A DNA stretch of 64,000 nt. Origin: Dryomyza anilis (lineage: Eukaryota > Arthropoda > Insecta > Diptera > Dryomyzidae). The position numbers and the translations under genes are program-made. Position 1 is the first letter of the stretch. Every line of letters begins with the position of its first letter. Below are positions 11,421 through 23,808 of this stretch, piece after piece. Location of the stretch: the NCBI GenBank assembly GCA_951804985.1, contig OX638130.1, positions 119,363,593 through 119,427,592 of the forward strand, given 5' to 3'. The notes under the pieces are model-generated. The model saw only the letters and a program-made list of their open reading frames with translations. It was not told the DNA's origin and did not search any database.

Positions 11421-12892
11421 TTCAATAATTAGAAAACCATTTTAATGTTGTGTTATGAATTAGTCATCAAAGGTTCTTTTAGAATTAAGTTTTTTTTTTT
11501 AATAATATTTATTCAATACTTCTGTGTATTACAATAAATATTTTGTTGAATTTAAAAGTCCTTAAATGATACCGCTTTAGGCCAACGAGCTTTCAATCGC
11601 TATTTCATTAACTGGTTCGTAATAAATAAAGCTTTTTTTAACGCAGCAGAGCTGCCTGCAACCGATACTTCAATAATCCAATCAAATGCCGACCAAACGG
11701 TCGACCGGAGACAGAGCAGAGCTTTAGCGTTATTCATTACATGCATTGCATAATAAATCGATAAGTAAAAATATTAAAAATTTTTAATTATTTTATTATT
11801 CATGCTGCACCATAAAATATATAGGAGCTGTTTTTTTTTCGCAGTGCTTGAATATTGCTTAATAAAAATGCGTTTTTTTTACGATGCGCATGCGAAGAGC
11901 ATAACGTTCTTTATTACGCATGAAAAACACAAATTGCATCCTTTTAGGCGCCACAGCAAATAAAATGCACTTTATTAATTTGTAATTAAGAACACACACA
12001 ATGATGATGTTAATATTCTCGATGGGAGGACGGTCGGATAGACAGACGGACGCGTGGCGTGGCGACTGACACGTGAAAAATATTAAGTGACGAAACCGAT
12101 TCGATTTAATATTTAAATCTCACTGTATGAATCTCACTGCACGAAATAATATTAAATTAATAAATCTGGATAAGTCAGTGCAGCGCAAAAAAACAGGGCG
12201 AAAAATACAAATTAAAAAATGAGTTTGTGACAAATTTAAACAACCTACGACAAAAACCAGCAACAGCTACAAATAGCAGTGGTTGTTGTTAATATATTCT
12301 ATAAATTCATATTGCAGCGATGCATAGCAAAAAAATATTTTTAATGAAATATTGTTTTTAGCGCAAAAAGTTCATTTGATTGCGAAAAATGTGCCGGCAA
12401 AAGAAATGCACAAAAATAATTATATAAAATACAAAGAACGAATAAAACTGAAATATTGTAAAAATATGTTGAAAACTTTATGGTATTAAATAAAATAGGG
12501 TTGTTAAAAACGAATGCGGCGATGACGCAAAAAATGTTTTTAAATTATTTAACCAATTCACGAAATATTGCTGCAGATCGATGACATAGTGTTGAAAATT
12601 GTTTAATATAATTGCAATTTATTGCACAAATTGAGTAAGGTTGGGCTTTACTATTGATCAATTAAATATGAAAATTTTGCAAAAGTTTTAAAATAGAAAT
12701 TTGGTTTTCTGCTTATAACTAAAAAGACAATTAATATCTCTTTTTTTTTAAATCTCTGACAACGATTTTAAATTACGAATTTCAGTTACTTTTTTGATAT
12801 TCCTCTTTATTTTTTTTTTTGGCATTTTGAAATACAATTTCTTTGATTTAATATTTAATATTAATAATTCGGAAGAATATTTACACAAAAAT
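11421..12892. other. Intronic non-coding sequence with two less AT-rich islands
   Basis: Islands at about 11640-11730 (GACCAAACGGTCGACCGG) and 12020-12075 (GGACGGTCGGATAGACAG) stand out from the AT-rich background and are not repeated elsewhere in the window. They are possible regulatory DNA, but nothing specific can be claimed. Confidence 0.4.
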
Positions 12893-14222
12893 ATGTTACA
12901 AAAAAATTTGGTTACAATTTAGTGACAAATTGGTTACAATTTGTTGACAATTTGGTGACAATTTGGTGTCAATTTGGTGAACATTTGGTTACAATTTTGT
13001 TACAATTTGGTGAAAATTTGGTACCAATTTGGTTACAATTTGGTTACAATTTAGTGACAATTTGGTGACAATTTGGTTACAATTTGGTTACAATTTGGTG
13101 AAAATTTGGTACCAGTTTGGTTACAATTTGGTTAGAATTTGGTGACAATTTGGTTAGAATTTGGTGACAATTTGTTTACAATTTGGTTACAAATTGGTTA
13201 CAATATGGTGACAATTTGGTGACAATTTGGTTACAATTTGGCTACAATTTTGTGACAATTTGGTTACAAATTGGTTACAATTTTGTAACAATTTGCTTAA
13301 AATTTGATTACAATATGGTTACAATTTGGTGACAATTTGGTACAATTTGGTTACAAATTGGTTACAATATGGTGACAATATGGTGAGAATTTGGTTACAA
13401 ATTGGTTACAATTTTGTTTCAATTTGCTTACAATTTGATTACAATATGGTTACAATTTGGTGACAATTTGGTACAATTTGGTTACAAATTGGTTACAATT
13501 TGGTGACAATTTGGTTACAATTTGGTTACAAATTGGTTACAATTTGGTGACAATTTGGTGACAATTTGGTTACAATTTGGTTACAATTTGTCTACAATTT
13601 GGTGACAATTTGGTTACAAATTTGTTACAATTTTGTTACAATTTGCTTACAATTTGATTACAATATGGTTACAATTTGGTGACAATTTGGTTACAAATTG
13701 GTTACAATATGGTGACAATTTGGTGACAATTTGGTTACAATTTGGCTACAATTTGGTGACAATTTGGTTACAATTTTGTTACAATTTGCTTACAATTTGA
13801 TTATAATATGGTTACAATTTGGTGACAATTTGGTTACAATTTTGTTACAAATTAGTTACAATTTGGTGACAATTTGGTTACAATTTGGTTACAATTTGGC
13901 TACAATTTGGTGACAATTTGGTGACAATTTGGTGACAATTTACTTATAATTTGGTGAAAATTTGACTACAATTTGGTGACAATTTGGTTACAAATTGGTT
14001 ACAATTAGGTGATAATTTGGTTACAATTTGGCTACAATTTGGTGACAATTGGTGACAATTTGGTGACAATTTGGTGACAATTTGGTGAAAATTTGGTTGT
14101 ATTTGATTATATTTTTGATTATAATTTTGTTACAATTTGGTGACAGTTTGGTGACAACTTGGTTACAATTGGTTACAATTTGGTTACAATTTGGTTGAAA
14201 TTTTGTTACAATTGATTACAAT
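12893..14222 (+). repeat. 11-bp satellite array (ACAATTTGGTT / ACAATTTGGTG)
   Basis: About 120 units of an 11-bp word, alternating loosely between GGTT and GGTG versions so that 22-bp dimers are also visible. Because 11 is not a multiple of 3, the frame returns every 33 bp. This produces the pseudo-protein at 13731-13913, which repeats LVTIWLQFGDN; it is not a gene. Longer similar blocks (for example around 13250-13330, 13410-13470 and 13620-13690) suggest segmental duplications within the array. Confidence 0.95.
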
Positions 14223-15479
14223 TAAGTCATAAAATACTCTAAAAATTAGAAAAAATTATCTTTCATATATTTTTTTTTAAATTTTATTACCTAAAAAATC
14301 AGCAGAATAAACCAAAATCTAAGATTTTAATAAGATTTTTAAATTCACATCTCTTAATGCTGCGCACAGCTCCACAACAAATTAATTAAAGAAAATATTT
14401 ATTAAAATATATATTTTAATGTGCTACTCATTTAAAGTGCTGCCAATAAAAATGACAGGTCCAACAACCAGCAGCAATATTTCTGTGTCTGACAGGTCGC
14501 CAGGCCACCGTCGCCGCCGATTCTGTTGGTTTTTTCCCTTTTTTTTATTATTTTAATGTGTTGGTGTTGCTGATGGTGATGAAGCTGGCTGCCAGCCTTC
14601 ATTTGTCATCGCCAATAAATAGTATGCTCAACAGCAGTAACAGGAGCAACAACAATGTTGCTGCCGAAAGCATTGACAATGTCGAAGGATATGAAACTGA
14701 GTTGCGTTTATTGCCTGAATTGCTTGGTTGTTGGTGTTGGTGTTGCTGTTGTTCTCCGTGTTGCCGTTTAATATTTCTTTAATTAAACAGAAATAATTAT
14801 CGAAAAGCAGGCAGAAAAGCGGGCAGCCAGACGACCATTTTGTGCGTTGTTGTCGCGGCGTTTTAAAATGGTCGCCACTGACAGCAAATGAGCCTTTGCT
14901 GTTGCTGCTGCTACGGCGTTGCCTAATTGATATTTACAACAGTTGCAACAGCAGCAACATTGGCTGCCCTTTTGAAAAAAAAAACCACGCACTTGAAACA
15001 GTTTCATGTTGTTCGCCATTGTTGCTGCTCATGTTGCTTGTCTGTCTGCGTTGTACCATTTCATGTTGTGGCTTTGGGTGAAGCATATTTTTGCTGTATA
15101 TTTTATATCATTTTTATTTTTAATGCATATTATTTCTCAATTTATTTTTTCAAGTATTTTATGCGTTAACAGTGATGGACGCCGCTTCGACAAATGAGAC
15201 GCATTTTCCTTTGCACATTAATATAAATATATACTTGGCAGCGAATAAAAACATAATTAATATTGAATATTAAATTTGAGGGAAAAAATTGTAAAAATCA
15301 CATAACAATTTAATTAAATAAGGACGGCAATCGAAAAGGTTATTGCAAAGGCGAAACAAATGACTTTTCGAAAAAGACTTTTATGCGATTTCAATTAACT
15401 TAATTAGTAGAACATTTTCAATTGCAGCAGAGTCAAATATTTTATAAATGTATTCTACTATTTTTTTTAGACAATTGTT
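14223..15479. other. Intronic non-coding sequence with CAG/CTG-rich stretch
   Basis: Unique sequence. 14460-15060 is moderately GC-rich with CAGCAG/GTTGCT words (opa-like). Several short frames on both strands (14558-14782, 14783-15019, 14842-15081 and others) come from these trinucleotides, with poly-Cys/Leu content. No domain or splice support was seen. Confidence 0.5.
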
Positions 15480-15539
15480 ACAAAGAATGAAATGTAAAAA
15501 AACTGATTTAAATTTTAAAGTCGTTTTTAAATTATCTCT

Positions 15540-15850
15540 GTCAATTATAATACATTAAGTCGACATTTTAATTACAAAATAGAAAAAATAAAGAATTTGC
15601 AAATTTGAAAAAAAATCGTAAATAAAATATTGACGAAAATAAAATTGTCGTAAATAGAAATGTGAAATATTCAAAATTAACTGCTGAAATATACAGCTCG
15701 AATCTGTTAAGATAAGTCGACATTTAAAATATTTAAATTAAAATGATCAAAGACAATAATGTACAAAATGTTATGACCGAAATTATAAACTGTCGAATAT
15801 AAAATTGTCGTAAATAAAAATGTCGAAAAAATTTAAACGAAACGTAATTC
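15540..15850 (+). repeat. Two-copy direct duplication of about 160 bp
   Basis: AAATTGTCGTAAATA at about 15643 recurs near 15803, and TAAGTCGACATTTAA at about 15557 recurs near 15713. The two halves align over the interval as a diverged duplication. Function unknown. Confidence 0.55.
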
Positions 15851-16680
15851 AAAATTTTAAATTTCTATACCAAAAATAAAAATGCTATTATTTCAAGTAG
15901 TAGTATTTATTGTGTGTCTACAAGTACTGCTGAATTGTTTAACATTTTTTTTTTTAATATTTTTTGTGAATTTTCGTTTTCACTTTTGTGGTGGCATTTT
16001 TATTTATTATTATTTTTTTGTAACAGTTCACCATGCGTGCAAAATGAAACACTTTGTATGCAATTTTTTGAAATTTATTTCTGTTAAATTGTTTTAACAA
16101 TTACAATAAAAACAACAATTGAAACAACAGCAATAACATTGTGGGAATGGGAATAAAAAAAAGGGGATATGTTGTGCAACCATAAACTATAGTGAATTTA
16201 TGTCCCGTTAAAAATAATAAATTGCAATGCACTGAACAAAAAAGAAGAATAAAAACAACACACTTAACACTCAGCTGTAGAATATGTACTACACGGGTAC
16301 ACAGAAAGGAAAAATACTACAGTTTTAACTAAATTTTTATAAATAAAAATTTGAAAAAAAAATGTTAAAAAAATATATTAATTAATATTTAATTTTAGTT
16401 TGAAGTCGTTAGTGTCAAATTCGCAGACTGTTCAAATTTCAGCAGTATAAAAATTGGATATGTTAAATTTTATCTCATATAAATGTGGTTAATTACTATT
16501 ATTATTACTAATGAATATAAAGAAATATAAGTAAGGAGATCTATAGAATATCGTATACACCGTATCGTATTTATATCGCATATATAAAAAAAATTGTAGA
16601 GTTTTTAAAATGCATTAATGCAATTTTTGATGCAGTTTTTTTACTAATTTTTTTTTAGTAATTAATTTTAATAATTTAAA
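15851..16680. other. Intronic non-coding sequence
   Basis: AT-rich unique sequence. The 71-residue plus frame at 15882-16097 is Phe/Val-rich by base composition and unsupported. A GTACACAGAAAGGAAAAATACT stretch near 16290 resembles the cacacagaaaa ends of nearby MITEs, but no partner end was found. Confidence 0.4.
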
Positions 16681-16681
16681 G

Positions 16682-17648
16682 TGTTTCAGGCTAGGTGTGA
16701 CTGATGAAAATATAAAAAAAGGATGCCTGTTTAAATAATTACTGCTTCTGTATTTTATATCCGATTTCATTAATTTATAGTTTCTTGAAAAGCTAATTTC
16801 CAACAGATGACATACCCGCATTTTTAATTAATTTTGGAAATTGTTGATTTAGGTGCGAAAACGAGAATTCCGCGAGAATACAGCACACGAACGTGATTTT
16901 TCACAGAGAAACCGATTACACGACAAGATTCAGCAACCTTTAAGGGTTAAGATGTGAAAATATGGATAAGTTGGCAACTCTGGAAGTTCCTTTTTCGATC
17001 CGTTTTTCAAGGTGATATGTCATATTTTTGATAAATGAGTCACGTTTGTGCGGTTTTCACGATAATTCACGAACGTGATTTTTCACAGAGAAACCGATTA
17101 CACGACAAGATTCAGCAACCTTTAAGGGTTAAGATGTGAAAATATGGACAAGTTGGCAACTCTGGTAGTTCCTTTTTTGATCCATTTTTCAAGGTGATAT
17201 GTCATATTTTTGATAAATGAGTCACGTTTGTGCGGTTTTCACGATAATTCACGAACGTGATTTTTCACAGAGAAACCGATTACACGACAAGATTCAGCAA
17301 CCTTTAAGGGTTAAGATGTGAAAATATGGACAAGTTGGCATTTCTGGAAGTTCCTTTTTTGATCCGTTTTTCAAGGTGATACGTCATATTTTTGATAAAT
17401 GAGTCACGTTTGTGCGGTTTTCACGATAATTCACGAACGTGATTTTTCACAGAGAAACCGATTATACGACAAGATTCAGCAACCTTTAAGGGTAAGATGT
17501 AAAAATATGGACAAGTTCAAATATCCCATATTCGGATTTCGCTGAAAATTCTCCACATCAATTTTCTTATTCAATAGAGCATTTTTAGGGGGTGACCTTC
17601 AAAATAAAACTCGATGATATTTTTTTTTCATACAAAGTCATTGTCAGT
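16682..17648 (+). mobile_element. Dispersed element with internal 182-bp satellite
   Basis: Left part (16682-16875) and right part (about 17525-17648) match the compact copy at 46010-46386 in the same order. Shared landmarks are GTGACTG...GAAAATATAAAA, the 'aacagatgacata.ccgcattttta' stretch, TTGTTGATTTAGGT.CGAAAAC, then CCCATATTCGGATTTCGCT and TTTAGGGGGTGACCTTC. Between the two halves this copy carries 3.4 units of a 182-bp satellite that the 46-kb copy lacks. There are no ORFs or clear terminal repeats, so the class is unknown. Helitron-type non-autonomous elements are known to carry internal tandem repeats, which is one option. Confidence 0.7.
16889..17515 (+). repeat. 182-bp tandem satellite, about 3.4 copies
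   Basis: The landmark GAACGTGATTTTTCACAG starts at 16889, 17071, 17253 and 17435, exactly 182 bp apart each time. Copies are nearly identical, with scattered substitutions such as GGCAACTCTGG versus GGCATTTCTGG. The last copy is truncated after about 80 bp. CACGAACGTG (a CACG..CGTG dyad) marks each junction. The high identity implies a recent expansion. Confidence 0.95.
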
Positions 17649-17656
17649 CTAATATA

Positions 17657-18050
17657 CACACAGAAAACTGATTTGTTGCGGCAACCAACTAAATTGACCT
17701 ACCGAATCATTCGATTGCGGCAACAACTGTTAAAGTAGTTGCAACAAACTTTTAATTTGGTTGTGGCAACCTCAAATCGGTGATGCTTGAGGGTGGTAAC
17801 TTCCACATTGGTGAACATGAGGTTGTGGTAACCTCCAAATCGATGATCATGACGTTGCCGTGAGGAACGTCAAATTTGGCAGAATGAAAAATGCACTCAT
17901 GAGGTTACGACAACCGAAAGTGCAGTTGCGTGGATAAACTTTTCTGTTATAGTTCATTTTAATTACATGAGGTTACAACAAATGTATTTCGGTTGCAACA
18001 CTGAAACGTTGGTTTAATTAAACTCATGCCAAAAGACGATTTTTCTGTGT
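17657..18050. mobile_element. MITE M1 (CACACAGAAAA ends) with 8-bp target duplication
   Basis: Starts CACACAGAAAACTGATTTG and ends GACGATTTTTCTGTGT, so the ends are inverted. It is flanked by CTAATATA (17649-17656) and CTAGTATA (18051-18058), an 8-bp target duplication with one mismatch. The 46-kb copy of the host element continues CAGTCTAGTAGTCATG at the same point (46378-46393) without the insert, giving an empty-site comparison. The interior is rich in GGTTGCGGCAACC-like words. Eight-bp duplications fit hAT or P-type elements, but the ends do not decide. Confidence 0.75.
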
Positions 18051-18058
18051 CTAGTATA

Positions 18059-19904
18059 CCAGTAAATTGTACAAATAAAGAAATCCTCTTTTGGCAAATG
18101 ATTAGCATAAATAAAATTTGTAATAAGTAATTAATTTAACTGAAATGAATTTTCTACAAACTGAAATTTCGTTTTCCATAGCAACGATATAAAAAATTTG
18201 AATTTTTATGTATTTTTGCACTAATTTTTGGCACACTTTTAATAGTTTTTGATACTATTTCAGTATTTTTTGCCATACAAATTAGTCAATTGAATACATT
18301 ATTTTTTTTAATAGGTAAATACCAATGAAGACTATAAAATACAATTGATAAATACTTTAAATTTTAACTGAATCTATTTTGCTGTATGTCTATTCGATCG
18401 GGAACTGATAATTGATTATTTGTTCTTGTCAATGCCTGACCAGATCATATTCTTCTTAATAGCTTTCATTTCTACTACGGATATTGATTGGGTAATAGTT
18501 TGGTTGTGACAAAATATTATTTTTCTGTGTGTAGGAATTCCATTTATTGGAAATATTTCATACTGAGAAATCTTCTTTTGGTATGCAGTTGGAAGAACGA
18601 AAAAAATAGTTTTAACAACCGAATGCATTTAGGTAAAATCAAAATTTATACAAATTGGTTGATGGAACTCTGTCATATACAGTTGGCTTTTGAAATATTA
18701 TCGTTTAGACACACACAAATGTTTTTAAACTGTTCCAAATTGGTTGCAGTCCCACTGAAATTCTTTTAGATTGTGCTGTAAGAACCGATTAAACTGTTAA
18801 AAAAACCGAATAAGTTGTTTGACGCAACAAACTTCTATGTTGTGTATAATAAATGATGACATAGTGATGCTACTAAATTTGTATTTAAACTTTTAACGAA
18901 AAGTTTTAAATATTTCGAGCATTTTTTAATTGAAATATTTATTTTTCGCACAGTGTAAGTATCTCTCGCTCTGATTTGTGTATGTGTGCGTGCGTGCCTT
19001 TGTGTTTGTGCTGAGTGCGTGCAAGTGTTGCCATCTTTGAGTTCATTTGTTTTGGGATGCAATGCACTGTCCTGCTGCGTGTTTGACCAAGTGTGGCCAC
19101 GTGATTGCACCACGTACATCGTGTTTGTGTCTGTGACAAAGTGTTTGACAGTGTGCGTGCGTACATGTGTGTGTGTGTGTGTGGCTACAACAGTAACGGT
19201 AACTGCAATGGCAATTGTAGCTGTGTTGGTTGAATTTATATTTAATTCGGCCGTTAAAAGGTGCAGCGCAGCATTTGTTTTTTTTTAGCAGTTTTGCAAC
19301 GTGCATCACATATATCTGTCTCATTTATTTGTTTTAAAATGCCTATATGTTACGCCGTCTCTCTCTCTCTTTGTGAGTCTTGCATATTTTTCAAGTTCTT
19401 CCACCGCAGTCTATGAAAAATTAATCTTTATACAGCGTACGAATGTCGTTTAATCGTCAGGCATTTTAAATGCACAACGCGCGGATTTATTTCGCCGGCC
19501 GTTTGCCGCTATAGAAGGCTACAGATACGTAAATTTTTCGTTTATTTATGCGCCGCGCGAGGCGGTTCGTCCAGAATCTCGGACGGCGTAATTTTTACGA
19601 AAAGTTGTGATAAAGCATTTAATTAACTTTTTACAGATTTTTATTGCAGACGCACAATTAAAAGCAACTTCAACTGAAAACAAAAATTAAAATCACTGGC
19701 GATTGCATGCGTTTAAAATAAATTACAAAACTTATTTTGTTTTAATTTTAATATTTAATTTCTTTAGCATGAATATTTTATTGTAAAGTAAAATTTTTAG
19801 TGCAAATTGAATTAAGACAAAAACAAAAAAATAAATATATAAATTAATTTAATTTTAAAAATTTGTTTTCAATCAAAATTTTAATGTTTAGTGAAAAAAT
19901 TTAA
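18059..19904. other. Intronic non-coding sequence with GT-rich and GC-rich islands
   Basis: 18370-18800 holds decayed pieces related to the neighbouring MITE family (TTTTTCTGTGTGTAGG at about 18521). 18960-19190 is GT-rich and gives Cys/Val or Thr/His pseudo-frames on both strands. 19480-19620 is GC-rich, non-repetitive and has several CGCG/GGCCGG words, so it is the most enhancer-like island in the intron. No gene was seen. Confidence 0.4.
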
Positions 19905-22485
19905 TTTTTCATAAAAAATTCAATTTTGCCCTAAAAATTTTACTTTTCGCTAATAATTAAATTTTTCACTAAAAATTCATATTTTCACTAAAAATTTAAA
20001 TTTTCACTAAATATTCTATTTTTCACTAAAAATTCAATTTTTCACTACAAAATTCAATTTTTCACTAAAAATTCAATTTTTCACTAAAAATTCAATTTTT
20101 CACTAAAATTTCAATTTTTCACTAAAAATTCAGTTTTTCACTAAAAATTCAATTTTTCACTAAAAATTCAATTTTTCACTAAAAATTCAATTTTTCACTA
20201 AAAATTCAATTTTTCACTAAAAATTCAATTTTTCACTAAAAATTCTATTTTTCACTAAAAATTCAATTTTTCACTAAAAATTCTATTTTTCACTAAAAAT
20301 TCCATTTTTCACTAAAAATTCAATTTTTCACTAAAAATTCAATTTTTCACTAAAAATTCAATTTTTCACTAAAAATTCAATTTTTCACTAAAAATTCAAT
20401 TTTTCACTAAAAATTCAATTTTTCACTAAAAATTCAATTTTTCACTAAAAATTCAAATTTTCACTAAAAATTCAATTTTTCACTAAAAATTCAATTTTTC
20501 ACTAAAAATTCAATTTTTCACTAAAAATTCAATTTTTCACTAAAAATTCAATTTTTCACTAAAAATTCAATTTTGCACTAAAAATTCAATTTTTCACTAA
20601 AAATTCAATTTTTCACTAAAAATTCAAATTTTTACTAAAAATTCAAATTTTTACTAAAAATTCAAATTTTTACTAAAAATTCAAATTTTTACTAAAAATT
20701 CAATTTTTCACTAAAAATTCAATTTTGCACTAAAAATTCAATTTTTCACTAAAAATTCAATTTTTCACTAAAAATTCAATTTTTCACTAAAAATTAAAAT
20801 TTTCACTAAAAAATTCAATGTTTCACTAAAAATTCAATTTTTCACTAAAAATTCAATTTTTTACTAAAAATTCAAATTTTCACTAAAAATTCAAATTTTC
20901 ACTAAAAATTCAAATTTTCATTAAAAATTCAAATGTTCACTAAAAATTCAAATTTTCACTAAAAACTCAAATTTTCACTAAAAATTCAATTTTTCACTAA
21001 AAATTAAATTTTTTACTAAAAATTAAACTTTTCTCTAAAAATTCAATTTTTCTATAAAAATTTCATTTTTCACTAACAATTCATTTTTTCACTAAAATTC
21101 AAGTTTTCACTAAAAATTAAATTTTTCACTAAAAATTCAAATTTACACTAAAAATTAAATTTTTCACTAAAAATTAAAATTTTCACTAAAAAATTCAATG
21201 TTTCACTAAAAATTCAATGTTTCACTAAAAATTCAATTTTTCACTAAAAATTCAATTTTTCACTAAAAATTAAATTTTTTACTAAAAATTAAACTTTTCT
21301 CTAAAAATTCAATTTTTCTATAAAAATTTCATTTTTCACTAACAATTCATTTTTTCACTAAAATTCAAGTTTTCACTAAAAATTAAATTTTTCACTAAAA
21401 ATTCAAATTTACACTAAAAATTAAATTTTTCACTAAAAATTAAAATTTTCACTAAAAAATTCAATGTTTCACTAAAAATTCAATTTTTCACTAAAAATTC
21501 AATTTTTCACTAAAAATTCAATTTTTTACTAAAAATTCAAATTTTCACTAAAAATTCAAATTTTCACTAAAAATTCAAATTTTCATTAAAAATTCAAATG
21601 TTCACTAAAAATTCAAATTTTCACTAAAAACTCAAATTTTCACTAAAAATTCAATTTTTCACTAAAAATTAAATTTTTTACTAAAAATTAAACTTTTCTC
21701 TAAAAATTCAATTTTTCTATAAAAATTTCATTTTTCACTAACAATTCATTTTTTCACTAAAATTCAAGTTTTCACTAAAAATTAAATTTTTCACTAAAAA
21801 TTCAAATTTACACTAAAAATTAAATTTTTCACTAAAAATTAAAATTTTCACTAAAAAATTCAATGTTTCACTAAAAATTCAATGTTTCACTAAAAATTCA
21901 ATTTTTCACTAAAAATTCAATTTTTCACTAAAAATTTAATTTTTCACTAAAAATTCAATTTTTCACTAAAAATTCAATTTTTCACTAAAAATTTAATTTT
22001 TCACTTAAAATTAAATTTTTCACTAAAAACTAAATTTTTCACTTAAAATTAAATTTTTCACTAAAAATTAAAATTTTCACTAAAAATTCAAATTTTCATT
22101 CAAATTTAAACTTTTCACTATAAACCCAATTTTTCACTAAAAATTCAATTTTTCACTAAAGAGTCAAATTTTCACTAAAAATTAAACTTTTCACTAAAAA
22201 TTCAATTTTTCATTTTTTATAATTCATTTTTTCACTAAAATTCAATTCTTCACAAAAATTCAATTCAATTCAATTTTTCACTAAAAATTCAACTTTTCAC
22301 TAAAAATTCAATTTTTTACTAAAATTCAATTTTTCAGTACAAATTCAATTTTTCAGTACAAATTCAAATTTTCACCAAAAATTCAATTTTTCACTAAAAT
22401 TTAAAACTTTCACTAAAAATTTAATTTTTCACGAAGAATTAAAATTTTCATTTAAAGTTCAGTTTTTCATTAAAAATTCAATATT
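19905..22485 (+). repeat. 19-bp satellite array B (unit TTCAATTTTTCACTAAAAA)
   Basis: About 135 units of the same 19-bp family as 3.1-4.3 kb, with TTCAATTTTTC as the main variant and a TTCAAATTTTC minority. A variant block with AAACTTTTCTCT, TTTCATTTTTCACTAACAA and ATTCAAATTTACAC appears at about 21025, 21291 and 21690. Those spacings, 266 and 399 bp, are exactly 14 and 21 units. Array edges (before 20000 and after 22250) are the most degenerate. Confidence 0.97.
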
Positions 22486-23808
22486 TAAAAGAATTAAAAA
22501 AAAATAATAAAAAAAATAATTTCAATTAAAATGTTCACATTCAGCAAATTTGCATTTCAATGATTTGCATTTTTAAAATTACGACATTTTATTGTCTTTT
22601 TTCTTTTTGAATAAAATTAATACTTAATTAACTTAATGCTAATTTATAAAATTTTGTTTCTGAAAAATAAGCATTCATTTCAATATTTAATTTATGTCTT
22701 TGAAAATTGTAAATGAAATTTAATCTTGAAAACTATAGTAAACTCATGCATATGCAATGCCATATTTTACATTATATTTTTAATATTACATAATAATGCC
22801 TGCTGTTGGATAAAAGTACAAAAAAGTGACACATAAGAGATCGAAAAATATAGATTTCTATAGTCTTCGCTCAAACGCAATACATGCAATGCATAATATA
22901 TATGAAAAAATATAAAAATTAAAGAAAGCGGTTGCCACATAACGTAACCGAACACCGCTGATCTTGGCGTCTTTTTATTTTTAATTTTATTTTAAAAACT
23001 CGTCATCCTCAGCTGGATTTCTTATGGCTTCGATTCAATGTTATGAAAAACACGCATTTTTATTTTTATTTTCATTTTCAATAAAACTGAACACAAAATG
23101 CATATCACTCCTCAGACAGTCTTTGAGTCGTTTAGTTTTTTTTTTTAATGAGTACTGCATTTTTTTTTTGTAGTTAAGTAGTTTTCATTGTCATTGACCA
23201 TGAGAGTTCATTGTTAAATTTATTTAATTTTTTTTGTTTAATATTTTATTAATATTTTTAATTATACTGTGAATTTAAATTTAATTTTACCCTTTTCATT
23301 TCATAATTTTTTTGTAAATTTCAAATTTGAAAATACTAAAATTTGGCGCCTTTTATCGATTGCATATCGCATATTTTTGGTTTTGGCTTTGGAGGTCAAC
23401 ATGTTGCCAATTTTTTCAATTTCATGCGATTAGCAATTTCTGTAAATTTATTTTTATGCGCTTTCATAATTAACCGGTTTCACTGGCCCCGTCCATTTGT
23501 GGTCTAAGTGTTATCAGTCGCATTTTACACTTTTGCCAGAGTCTGTGGAGTTTATTTTTAAATATCCGCATTGGTTCGACTGTGCATTGCATAACCTGCA
23601 GAATTCGGGTTTTTATTTATTTTATATATTTTTATTATATTACTGAACTGTAAATCAGACGCTATGAAGACCATAATGCGCGCAAAATGTCGCAGAAATT
23701 ACGATTTTTTGAATTATAAATTTGTTTTACTTTGATAAAGTTTCAAAATTTATTCACATTTCATAGATTTCAATCATATACATTGAGAACTAATTTGAAA
23801 CGTAAACA
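22486..23808. other. Intronic non-coding sequence
   Basis: AT-rich unique sequence. Frames at 22767-22955 and 23732-23968 have no recognisable domain; the latter overlaps the arm of a foldback element. No coding support. Confidence 0.45.

Noticed and set aside
13731..13913. 60-codon frame with LVTIWLQFGDN repeats
   Set aside because: Direct translation of the 11-bp array; it is interrupted wherever a unit has an indel.
16682..17648. LTR or coding retroelement
   Set aside because: No ORFs, no terminal direct repeats and no primer-binding site; only the internal 182-bp array repeats.
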